64,000 nucleotides of DNA from Armigeres subalbatus (Eukaryota > Arthropoda > Insecta > Diptera > Culicidae), in assembly GCF_024139115.2 (NCBI RefSeq), contig NC_085140.1:98034988-98098987 (forward strand), read 5' to 3'. A model generated the notes under the pieces. It saw only the letters and a list, made by a program, of their open reading frames with translations. It was not told where the DNA came from and ran no database searches. Below are positions 48,171 to 58,011 of the stretch, piece by piece. The stretch's first letter is position 1. The number at the start of each line of letters is the position of its first letter. The position numbers and the translations under genes are program-made.

Positions 48171-48453
48171 AAATACATTTTCTTAACAGAATATGCTTTG
48201 TTAAGTGCAGCCACAATACACAGGATTCTGTTTTTACACGATTTTTTTTCGCTCGTATTTTTGATCGTGTGACTTCAACTTACCACCAAAATCTTCGCAA
48301 CATGTTTCAAAAAATCCTGAATTAGTCAAAGAAAAATCACATGATATTAAATATGCGTTAAACATTCAGGATGAGTGCAAAATTGAGACAATGTAAATCG
48401 TGTAAAACCAGAATCTAGTTGCTTTCCTGTCGAGCCACACCAGTAAAATGTTG
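48171..48453. other. Spacer between MITEs E and F, no gene recognised
   Basis: AT-rich sequence of about 280 bp with nothing recognisable. Confidence 0.3.
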
Positions 48454-48945
48454 TAGGGGAGAACGGTCCAAAATGCACCCCTTAAGCTTTTTCGATGTTT
48501 TCGCCCATATGAGCAAAAAAATCCAACCATTTTATCGTATAGATGCAAAATTTACAAACCCAGCTACATTTCACAATGATCTCCTATTCAAACAAATAAT
48601 GTTTTCTTAACTTTCTAATAGGCCTGGGGCAAAACGCCCGAATGGTGGTCTAAAATGACTCAATTGCATGTAAAATGATGGTGAACGCATGGTTGTTTGT
48701 TTTTTTCTTAATGGATTGAGCTACCTACAATCTTACGGATGTGGTGGAAGAATAGCAAATCGTTAAATTTGAGTGAATATGAAGGGATTTTGCTTATTTT
48801 TCCCCAATGGAGCTCTATGATGGATAACTAATTATGAATTGTAATGGTAATATTCGTTCATAAATGTACTACAACAGATTATATGAGTGATTTTATGAGT
48901 GAGGCCATTTTGCACCAGGGGTGCATTTTGAACCGTTCTCCCCTA
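48454..48945. mobile_element. MITE family F (GGGGAGAACGGTCCAAAATGCACCCC TIR)
   Basis: Body 48456-48943 has TIRs of about 28 bp: GGGGAGAACGGTCCAAAATG on the left, and on the right the reverse GGGGAGAACGGTTCAAAATG. TA flanks both ends. The interior repeats AAAATGCAC/CATTTTGCACC motifs and has no gene. Confidence 0.8.
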
Positions 48946-49810
48946 CATCCGGTTTAAAGATGTCGATGCCTTTTCGTCGCCTTTTACAGAGCAAGCGGTC
49001 CAATTGAGAATCCTTGAGACAATCCTCAGAGTCCATATTTGGCGTGAAAGTCCATGGCCACCGATGAAGCGGCTTTGATTTGTACAGCTTTCGTTCGACG
49101 ATATCACAGACAAGCTCAAAATGAGCTAAGTGACTCCCTCCGAGGAGAAAAAGGTTGAACAGAGGAAGCTTCCGTGTTTCTCCAGCTTGGAGAAGAATGA
49201 TGCTGAATCGACAAGGCAGTAGCGTCTGCTGCAAAGCGCTTTTGAACGGGCTGGGTCTGCCGGAGGTAAACTTGGCGATGGTTTGGCTGGAGTGGCGTCT
49301 GCAAACTTCATGTCGCATCCTTTATGCATCGCCCGGCGCATTTGCTACAGTGGCTCTTGGCATTTGGCCATGACTCTGGCAGTGCTGTTCCCACTCGATG
49401 ATGATGCTCAACAGGGCCCTCATTTTCTGAATGAGTGCCATGGTCACGGATCCCTTCTCCATGGAGACCAGTAAAAATGGCTTCTTCAAACCACGCGCTT
49501 GATTTCAAAAACTTTGAGGGGCTTATGGCCGAGGCCCACAATGAGAAAAGATTGTCCAATTTCTTTATTTTTGAGATGGGAAAAGATCTCTTAAAGTGTT
49601 TTCTGTGGCAAATGAAAGATGGACGATCTACTACTGAATATGAAATAGACTTTCTAGAGAAAGTATCGGCTTCATTAGTTTTCCTTCATGATAAAAGACG
49701 GTGTACTGTCCTTTGCCTAATATATGGCGACTCACGATGTAGATTTATTTTTCATAATATACAATATTTGGAAATTCTGAAGGATATATGGAAAAAGCGA
49801 CCCTAGTATG
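48946..49810. other. Unrecognised coding-like remnant
   Basis: Compared with its AT-rich surroundings, 48950-49540 is GC-balanced. On the minus strand three overlapping frames (49559-49308, 49341-49126, 49318-48893) follow one another as if a single coding sequence had been frameshifted. Segments include GLHGEGIRDHGTHSENEG and HRWPWTFTPNMDSEDC. On the + strand a frame at 49435-49806 spans 123 codons. I do not recognise either product. A decayed transposon ORF or a processed pseudogene is possible. Confidence 0.3.
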
Positions 49811-51780
49811 TATGTAACATTGCTTAAAAGACGCGCAGTTAATCATTGTGCTAGCGCCAAGCTGCGCAAGGCGTCAACTAACGATGAAAACTTATGTTCA
49901 ATCCTACATTTTCTACGTGGTTAAATGCTTTTGTGATGATTACTCAAACCATCCTAATCATTGATTCAGTCCTACAAAAATAATACAATAAAATGAATTG
50001 TTTTAAAAAAGCCTAAAGGCATGTATTTATCATAATAACCCTACTAAAAACAACGTTTCGAATTGAAATCAGTTTCAAATCTTGATAATAATAGATAAAC
50101 AGATTCTATAGATAACAATAAAATTCACATTTAATAACACTTATATAAATGAAATGCAAGATATAAATGTTAACTGAATTGTGATATTAAAAAAAAGTGA
50201 TTCGAATTACGAGTAGTAGTTGGCTAGTACTGCACTAAATACTGCAACACGACACAGTAATGGCAAATACTGCCTGTTGCAGAACAACAGATCACGGCAA
50301 AGTATTTAAACGATAATACCAACAAGAACAAAGTATTCTGTCGCAACAGCTAATTTAAACTCAAAGTTGAAACGAAAACGACTCGACAACTGATAAAAAT
50401 TATAACCTCTTTGATAGTCCTACACTAAATAGTAAAACTGTAGCCGCAAAGATAGAAACAAAATCTCAGTACGACGAAGCCAATGGAAACAACAACATCT
50501 AGTGAAAATTGATCACATTGTAGAACGAATTTCGAAAAACTTTCAATATCTGCGTGTATATGTTTGGACGTAATAAGTGATAGTAAACAGAATTCATCAT
50601 AACGCAGCTGAAAAAAGGCTTCATCCATTTTATAGGATCATCCCAGATTTATGTGTCGTGCACTGCAATAACTATCCTACCCACTTGAACATATAATATG
50701 AAGTATACAAACATATATTCCAACGTTAAACTGCTGTTCCGCTTCATTTCTTCCTTTATTGGAATTAAATTCCCATATTAGACCAAACGAATTATTATTG
50801 ATGATAGAGTTTTGGAAAAAAAATCGAACAACAATCATTATTTGTTGTATAAAACACGAGTCGAGATGTGGAAACCCATTTCGGCACACCCGAAGCATGA
50901 GAGGAAGAATGATTTTCGAATGATTTCAGACTGTGAGATAGGTTCGCTTGATTTTAGATAAATATAAAGTTTAGATCTAATCGAAAGATGAGACCATTCG
51001 TGATCAGATTTGTGTCTATGAAGTACATAATGGAAAACAGAACTTAGTTTCTTTGGTTACATTTTAGTTCGTAAGCGATGATGAATATATATTTAGCATT
51101 ATTTAAACTATAGTTAAACTAGATAAAAGCAAACAGAAATGCAAACGATCGAATATAATAATGATTATAATTATGAGAATGTCCATTAATCTAGATGATA
51201 TGAGAAACTCCCAAATCTCCGACCACTCGAGTACTTAGTTACTTATGGGTCCTGTACACCTCCGGTGGTGCAAAGGGCCCCAACTTGAAAGATCTCCATT
51301 GTAGCATGATGGCTATTGTGAATATGTAAATAGAACTATAATAGATAATTACGGTGAATGAATGAAATAGATATTAATTAATTTAAATTCAGAAGGATGA
51401 GAACCCTTTCAGATCCGATACGTTAAGGGGGAATGAGATGGCAGTTTCATTCGTAGGTTTATGATGGCTAAAGATTTAGATCGGGAAGGTTGATGGCCTT
51501 TGGGAAGGTTCAACAACCCCGGACACGATTCGAACAACCTCACGACCTATCTGAGGCAATTTGGGACCACACTGGATCATTTCAACCGAGACCGTGGAGA
51601 GATCCGGGAGTGCGAGTTTTTAGTCTCTAGTATCGTGAATCGGTTGTGGTATGTTAAAACGACTTTAGAAGTCTTTGGTGTTTTAGATTTTACGTTTATT
51701 CCTTTCCGTTAGGCTAAAATCCAGTTAAAGAGTGTTGTGCGGTTCGTTAGTATTTTTGGGAGAGTATCCTAGAAATAAAA
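49811..51780. other. Intergenic, no gene recognised
   Basis: AT-rich from 49811 to 51180. From 51230 to 51720 the sequence is more complex (for example TGGGTCCTGTACACCTCCGG at 51247) and could be the 3' or LTR-like part of an unrecognised retroelement. No frames are convincing. Confidence 0.3.
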
Positions 51781-52650
51781 GGTAATTTGTGAAATATGTG
51801 TGTTCCAAAATGTGTGTGCTTATACGCGACAAACAGCCGTTTGACGGCTTCTTATTGCCAGTTTTTGAAAATGAGATTCGAACCGACGCCTCTACCGACC
51901 TCTGGATATCGACCCCAACCTTCTCGGCCACCGTTTTCGTCGATCCACGCGCTCTCGTTGAAAACTCTCCGAGTTGCGGCTTTTGGTCCGTAAACCGGAA
52001 AGGGACCGCATCGTCACTATTGCATCCGTCTTGGCCACGCCGGGCACCTTTAAACAGCATTATTTCGTCCGCAGCCGAGCAGTCATCCTGGCCGCCTGGG
52101 AATCTATTTTCCTGCCATCTTCGGTGGCGCGTCTCATGAGACGCCGTATTGTTCGACCATCGTCATTGCCCGAATCCCGCCATCCGTCCACTATTGTGTA
52201 GCAGTCTTCGATCGCCATTGCGATCCGCAGCGTCCAACGATACGCGTTGGCAACCGTTCGTCAGCAAGATCAGCTATCATCGAACATTCGAGTCCGATCG
52301 CCGGGTTGCGAACCTCGCGGTCACTTGGTGGAGTTGCCGCAATACCACTTCGACAGGCGAGCCACATCAGGAAAGGTCGGTAAAGCAGAGCACCAGAAAC
52401 CATCCACGGTACCGTGAGTAGAAATGCGCATGCGTAAATGAATTGACACACACACGTAAAAGCTAGCTAAAATTATAAATACCGCACACAAGAAGTAGAC
52501 AGACAAGATAAAGTAGAGAGAAAGGAAAGGAAAAGAGGAAGTGAAATGATCCTAGGATAAGTTTTGTGAATTCAAATAAAAGCATGCTCGTTAATCGTTG
52601 CCGTTTTGCCCTACAAAAATAAATGTTTTTCAATCCAAATGCAACGAGTT
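51781..52650. other. GC-rich segment with overlapping frames, unassigned
   Basis: Between 51840 and 52420 the composition becomes GC-rich, and frames of 65-116 codons overlap on both strands (51789-52139 +, 52149-52421 +, 51725-52060 -). A donor-like ACCGTGAGTAG occurs at 52411-52421 and AATAAA at 52576 and 52619. A host 5' or 3' exon on the + strand or an LTR-retrotransposon leader would both fit; I recognise neither. Confidence 0.25.
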
Positions 52651-53099
52651 TGTAATGTCTAGGTACTAAAGGTTTTTGATGTCGTTCGGTTAGTGTTTTT
52701 TGTCGTATTTTATGATTTTTACTCCTAGTTGGACTGCTAGGGAAACTCAGTCCCTCCTTTTCCGTTCTTAAAGCGAAGAGGGAGAATTGTGAAGGTTGGT
52801 TCTGCCAATGATGATAATCTGAGCTACAGTGACTAACCGAACGACGATCTCTAGCCATCGTAAATTTACGCGTGGGACGGTCATCTCGCCGAAAAAGAAC
52901 GGAAGTACTTCATAACCGTTCGGGTTTGCTAGTGCGTTTCTCATCCACTGAATTCTATCAATAAACCTGCCCTGAGGTTTGGATCTTGCCGGGCACAAAA
53001 ACAGACGGGCGGTCCTCAATGTTGACTGAGGTGGCGCTAAAGCCGCTCGTTTACGAATTCAAAGTCGAGAGACCCCATAGCCGATAAGGCGTGCTATAT
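52651..53099. other. Unassigned sequence 3' of the RTE remnant
   Basis: No recognisable domain. GGTTAGTGTTTTTTG and TAACCGAACGACG motifs lie on either side of 52680-52840, weakly suggesting an inverted repeat. Confidence 0.25.
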
Positions 53100-53208
53100 C
53101 ATCCTGATCGATGTCCAGCTAATGCTTATATGCTGCCATAACAGCCCGCGGTTTGGTTCACGGTCAATCGGAATCTCGTCGATTACGATGAGGAACAGTA
53201 ACGGTGAT

Positions 53209-53887
53209 GGGATACATTAGGGCAGTTCAAATTTCAAAAATGTTCGAAAATTCCAACTCCCATATGTCTATTAGCATCATTTTGATAATATAGGAGTCCT
53301 GGCAAAATTTCAGGCAATTCGGTGGTCATTTAGGGGTGGCGCGAAGTCAATTTATGTTTATATGGAAATTTGTATGGAAAAAAATGAAAATTTATTCAAA
53401 TCCCCCTTCAACTCTTAAATCGTGATGAATTCAAATAAACATCCCCAACCTCCATTTTTGGAGTCTATTTGAGCTCAACCAGTGGATAACTCATTAATTT
53501 TGATTTATATTTTCACTGCTACGTTGAGGCTAATTACACCATTTTAGCCATTTATCTCATATTCAAACTGTTTATAGAACCGTTCAATCTACTCATAACT
53601 AATGTGTTATCCGGGGGTCCCTTTTATATAGATTCCAAAAAGGGAGGTTGGGGATGTTTCTTTGAATTCATCACAATTTGACAATTGTAGGGAGACTTGA
53701 GTAAATTTTAAGTTTTTCCCATACAAATTTCCATATAAACATAAATTGACTTCGCGCCACCCCTAAATGGCCACCGAATTGCCTGAAATTTTGCCAGGAC
53801 TCCTATATTATCAAAATGATACTAATAGACATATGGGAGTTGGAATTTTCGAACATTTTTGAAATTTGAACTGCCCTAGGGATACAT
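53209..53887. mobile_element. Mutator-type MITE with about 165 bp TIRs and 9 bp TSD
   Basis: The element 53218-53878 begins TAGGGCAGTTCAAATTTC and ends with the inverted match. Arms 53218-53385 and 53715-53878 are near-identical inverted repeats. The 9-mer GGGATACAT lies on both sides (53209-53217 and 53879-53887). Long TIRs plus a 9 bp TSD are hallmarks of Mutator-like elements. It interrupts the RTE RT between GVRQGC and the downstream PLLF motif, so the empty site is readable. There is no transposase inside. Confidence 0.85.
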
Positions 53888-54672
53888 CCTTGCCTCACAC
53901 CAGCTACGACCCGGATAGGGTCGGACAAGACCCCATTGTGCAGCACTCTACACGAGAAGGCCTCGTACTGTGCCTCGATGAGACCGATGACTTTCTCAGG
54001 AACCCCCTTGCGTCTTAGGGCGCCCCACATATTCTCGTGATTGAGACGATCGAAAGCTTTTTCGTAGTCAATGAATACTAAGTACATAAGTAGTAAAGGG
54101 ACTCTTGGAATTCGTTGACCTGCTCCAGAATGATGCGGAGCGTGGCAATATGGTCCACACAGGACCTTCCGGCACGGAATCCGGCCTGCTGCCGCCGGAG
54201 AGTCACATCGTTCTTCTAATGAATCCGGGCTAGGATAATTTTGCATAGAACTTTGAGAACGGTACACAGCAACATAATGCCTCGCCAGTTATCGCATACA
54301 GTCAGGTCACCCTTTTTGGGCACCTTCACTAAGATACCTTGCATCCAGTCGACCGGGAAAGTTGCGGTGTCCCAGATATTACGAAATAAACGATGCAGTA
54401 GTTGAGCGGATGTCATGGGGTCAGCTTTGAGCATCTCGGCTGATGTGCGGTCGACCCCTGGGGCTTTATTCGATTTCATGCTTTGGATGGCTGTTTGAAT
54501 CTCTAGCAGTGATGGAGCTTCGGTATTGACGCGTGTTATACGTCGGATCCTAGGCAGATCATGCCGAGGTGGTGATGGCCTGGCTGGCACTTGAAAAAGT
54601 TGCTGTTAAGGCGGCCTTCTCTCCTTCGTCGGCCAGAGAGTCTGCCCATACTCGCTTGTCCCGTCGACATGA

Positions 54673-55308
54673 GCGTTGTAGCGTCATATTGCAGTGGACT
54701 GTAATTGCTGCTGGGTGCTCCGGGGTGGAGCGCGAATCCATAGCTGCCTTCATGCAGCGTATCCGCCGACAAGTGCTGGTTCCCCATTGGAACCAACGGG
54801 ATGGGAACTGCCTTAATGCAGTGACCGGCGGACCAGCGACGAATGCCAAACAATTGCCAAGAAAATTACCATTAACTCTTCTTGGCCCTGACAAGGACCG
54901 AAAATTAACTCTTTTGCGGCAGCTGGCGGACCGAGAGAGCTCCTGGCAAGAAACCAAATCACACACACGAGACTTTTCTAGAACATTATTTACTCTTATT
55001 CTTCATATTTAAAAATACACATTTCTTCAGCCTGCTGCGGCTCCACGCTGATGCCGGCCGGCTTCAGCTATGCTCTGATGCTGTTGCCGGTGTCGGTTCG
55101 ACTCTGCTGCGGCTGGTCTCGGCTGGGCTACTTCTCGATGTTTTTCTTCTGCTGCTGTTGGTCGTTGCGAAAAAACTGATCAATGGTGCTAGGTGGCACC
55201 ATGGTTTTATTCAAAAACTGTTCTGCGTTGAGCGCAGACGATGGCAATGGTTGCGCAAGGAGGCGTGGCTTGTTTCTTCAGTTCGCTGGGTTACGGACTG
55301 AACAGCGT
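54673..55308 (-). mobile_element. Solo LTR inserted in the RTE remnant
   Basis: On the minus strand the 628-bp segment 55304-54677 begins TGTTCAGTCC and ends GACGCTACA (TGT...ACA). It carries GAATAAAAC and AGTAAATAATG polyadenylation-type motifs. GCGT flanks it on both sides (54673-54676 and 55305-55308), a 4-5 bp TSD typical of LTR elements. Removing it reconnects the RTE linker frames. No internal gag or pol remains. Confidence 0.65.
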
Positions 55309-55535
55309 TTTACTTCCTTCTCAAGAGCCGAGTATCGTTGACGGGCTAAGACTTTGGCTCCTCTGGTTTTTGATCGCTCTATCGCAGCTTTGGCTCCTCT
55401 TCGCTCCTCTATCTTCCTCCAGGTCTCATCGGTGATCCATTGTGTTCTCTGGGTGCGCAGTTCGCCCAGATTGTTCTCGCTGGTGGCGATGAAGACATTC
55501 TTGATGGCGGTCCATTGGTCTTCCACGCTACCACC

Positions 55536-56807
55536 TTCCGGAATAACTCAAGTATCACAAAAAAGAAAATGTTTCCAGGTGATAATAAATTGAGATTTTA
55601 GGGGAACAATTAGACACTTGTCATGCGTAACCGAGACCCCTCTGAGCGCTGATATAGCAAATCTGCACCTGCGGGAGTGCAAAATGTTAGCTTTGGGGGA
55701 GTTGATAGTGACCACCAGTGCCCAACTGAGTGTTAAGGGGGCGCAAGCAGTGCGAGTCCGCACCTGCGGGAGCGCAAAATGTTGGCTTTGGGGGAGTTGA
55801 TAGTGACCACCAGTGCCCAACTGAGAGTTGAGGGGGCGCAAGCAGTGCGAGTCCGCACCTGCGGGAGCGCAAAATGTTGGCTTTGGGGGAGTTGATAGTG
55901 ACCACCAGTGCCCAACTGAGAGTTGAGGGGGCGCAAGCAGTGCGAGTCCGCACCTGCGGGAGCGCAAAATGTTGGCTTTGGGGGAGTTGATAGTGACCAT
56001 AGATTTTAAGGGACTGTGAAAGTGTGCGGCCGTATCGCACACTATTTTTTGTACACACATTAACGCTCCCGTCGACGCAAATCGCTCAAATAGACGAGAA
56101 AAAAATTTTGCATTTGAAAAAAGCTTCTTGGTTGTAGACTAAGCTTGACTAAGCAGGACGGTAGGGCTGAATAACTCAAGTATCACAAAAAAGAAAATGT
56201 TTCCAGGTGATAATAAATTGAGATTTTAGGGGAACAATTAGACACTTGTCATGCGTAACCGAGACCCCTCTGAGCGCTGATATAGCAAATCTGCACCTGC
56301 GGGAGTGCAAAATGTTGGCTTTGGGGGAGTTGATAGTGACCACCAGTGCCCAACTGAGAGTTAAGGGGGCGCAAGCAGTGCGAGTCCGCACCTGCGGGAG
56401 CGCAAAATGTTGGCTTTGGGGGAGTTGATAGTGACCACCAGTGCCCAACTGAGAGTTGAGGGGGCGCAAGCAGTGCGAGTCCGCACCTGCGGGAGCGCAA
56501 AATGTTGGCTTTGGGGGAGTTGATAGTGACCACCAGTGCCCAACTGAGAGTTGAGGGGGCGCAAGCAGTGCGAGTCCGCACCTGCGGGAGCGCAAAATGT
56601 TGGCTTTGGGGGAGTTGATAGTGACCATAGGTTTTAAGGGACTGTGAAAGTGTGCGGCCGTATCGCACACTATTTTTTGTACACACATTAAAGCTCCAGT
56701 CGACGCAAATCGCTCAAATAGACGAGAAAAAAAATTTGCATTTGAAAACAGCTTCTTGGTTGTAGACTAAGCTTGACTAAGCAGGACGGTAGGGCTGTTC
56801 CGGAATA
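55536..56807. mobile_element. Head-to-tail dimer of a 628-bp unit with internal 95-bp repeats
   Basis: Two nearly identical direct copies (55542-56169 and 56170-56797, offset 628 bp) start AATAACTCAAGTATCAC and end GCAGGACGGTAGGGCTG. TTCCGGAATA occurs at 55536-55545 and 56798-56807, giving a TSD of 6-10 bp; the ambiguity arises because the unit itself begins AATA. Each unit contains about 3.5 tandem copies of a 95-bp repeat (GCACCTGCGGGAGCGCAAAA ... TGCGAGTCC) and a palindrome-rich segment near its end (GCGGCCGTATCGCAC). Long minus-strand frames (170, 145, 123 codons) result from the repeats. It interrupts the RTE frame cleanly. The superfamily is unknown. Confidence 0.75.
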
Positions 56808-57372
56808 TCTGCAGCACGCGTCTCCAGTTCTTCAACGAAGGACCGTTTCACCGTGGCATCTTCCAGTCGGCGTGTGTTGAATCGTCGTCCAACTCTTTCC
56901 TCCTGCCGACGAATCCGCGCAATGCGCAGGCGTATTTCGCCGATGAGGAGGTGATGATCAGACGCGATATCGGCACTACGTTTATTCCGTACATCAAGAA
57001 GGCTCCGTTTCCATTTTCGGCTGATGCAGATGTGGTCGATTTGATTTTCTGTAAAGCCGTCACGGGAGACCCACGTGACCTTGTGAACCGGTCGATGAGG
57101 GAAGAGCGATCCCTCGATCACCATGTCGTTATTACCACAAAATTCTGCGAACAGCTCTCCGTTTTCGCTCATTTCTCCGAGACTATGACGTCCCATAATG
57201 CGCTCATGTTTCGAGTTGTCAGATCCGATCTTCGCATTGACGAATCGCCGAAACAGATCTTGATATCACCCTTCGGAACGGAATACTATCTACGACAGCA
57301 TTGAGTTGACTGTAGAAGTTCTCTTTGTCTTGCAGATCGGCAGCATCGGTTGGCGCATAATATTGGATTATA

Positions 57373-57595
57373 ATTAATTGCATTTTATTCGGCAACTCGG
57401 CCGTATGAAACCCATTTTTTTGTTAAATATGGAGGCCTTAAGGTCTACACTCGTAACCATGGGTCTATGGACTTGTCTCAAAAGTGGTACATGCTCTTTG
57501 CGCATCTTGAAATCAAATGAAAGTCCTCTGGCGCCTTCATTGCATATGTTCATGGTCATCCAAGAAAACCCTGGAATAGACCTTTAAATCTGCAT
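57373..57595 (+). repeat. Degenerate tandem repeat, about 130-bp unit (left part)
   Basis: Contains TTGCATATGTTCATGGTCAT, CCAAGAAAACCCTGGAATAG and CAAAAGTGGTACATGC in the same order as in 60820-61290. The two parts were one array, now separated by the insertions at 57602-58005 and 58016-60760. Confidence 0.7.
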
Positions 57596-58011
57596 GGGTA
57601 CTAGTGTGACGACCCCAACTACTTAAATTCCTTCAGGGGGATTCGTCACAATCTTTTATGCGGAGTCAGTTTACCTTGGCACCGACCCGCGCTAGAAAAG
57701 AGTTTTGCGCCCAGCAACAGGGTTTTGTTTTTTAAGTCTGCTTATTTTTGCTTTTTAAGCAAAATACAGCACATGGCAAGGTTCCAAATTAGCCGTCAGG
57801 AGAGAGAGTAATTAAATGTAGAGAAAGAGAGAGAAAATTGTAAATTCTACTACAGGTTAGCTGTAAGTTAATTTTAAGTGAATAAAAGAGTCTTGATTGA
57901 ACCCCAACGCGGTGTGTACGCGTTTTAATTAATTACAAAAAGAAAACCAGTGCCGCCGCGCGGCCGGCCGGCGGGGACCGTCTCGCCCCGTCGGTGCGCT
58001 TCATTGGGTAC
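57596..58011. mobile_element. Solo-LTR-like insertion with 6 bp TSD
   Basis: The segment 57602-58005 (404 bp) is flanked by GGGTAC on both sides (57596-57601 and 58006-58011). It begins TAGTGTGACGACCCC and ends GTGCGCTTCATT. An AATAAAAGAGTCTTG polyadenylation-type site at 57882 and a GC-rich 3' portion (CGCGCGGCCGGCCGGCGGGG) are present. Ends of the AGT...ATT type would fit some Ty3 elements. The exact ends are uncertain by 1-2 bp. Confidence 0.6.

Larger units (their letters stand above)
53100..57372 (-). pseudogene. RTE-clade LINE remnant, broken by three insertions
   Basis: Minus-strand coding blocks in order: the C-terminal half of an APE-type endonuclease (57372-56808: YYAPTDAADLQDKENFYSQL, ENGELFAEFCGNNDMVIEGS, NQIDHICISRKWKRS, SDHHLLIGEIRL); a linker (55535-55305: WITDETWRKIEERRGAKAA); more linker and RT start (54672-54216: KAPGVDRTSAEMLKADP, PKKGDLTVCDNWRGI); and RT (54215-53888: QQAGFRAGRSCVDHI, FIDYEKAFDRLNHENMW, GVRQGC), with a few residues (PLLFLIVIDEI) beyond the MITE. 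The endonuclease N-terminus and the RT palm and thumb after PLLF are missing. A short internal deletion and frameshifts occur. RTE membership is inferred from motif similarity. Confidence 0.7.

Noticed and set aside
55548..56688. Repeated 170- and 145-codon minus-strand ORFs with an INSPKANILRSRRC-type repeat
   Set aside because: They arise from the 95-bp tandem repeats in the dimeric element, appear in several frames and have no domain.
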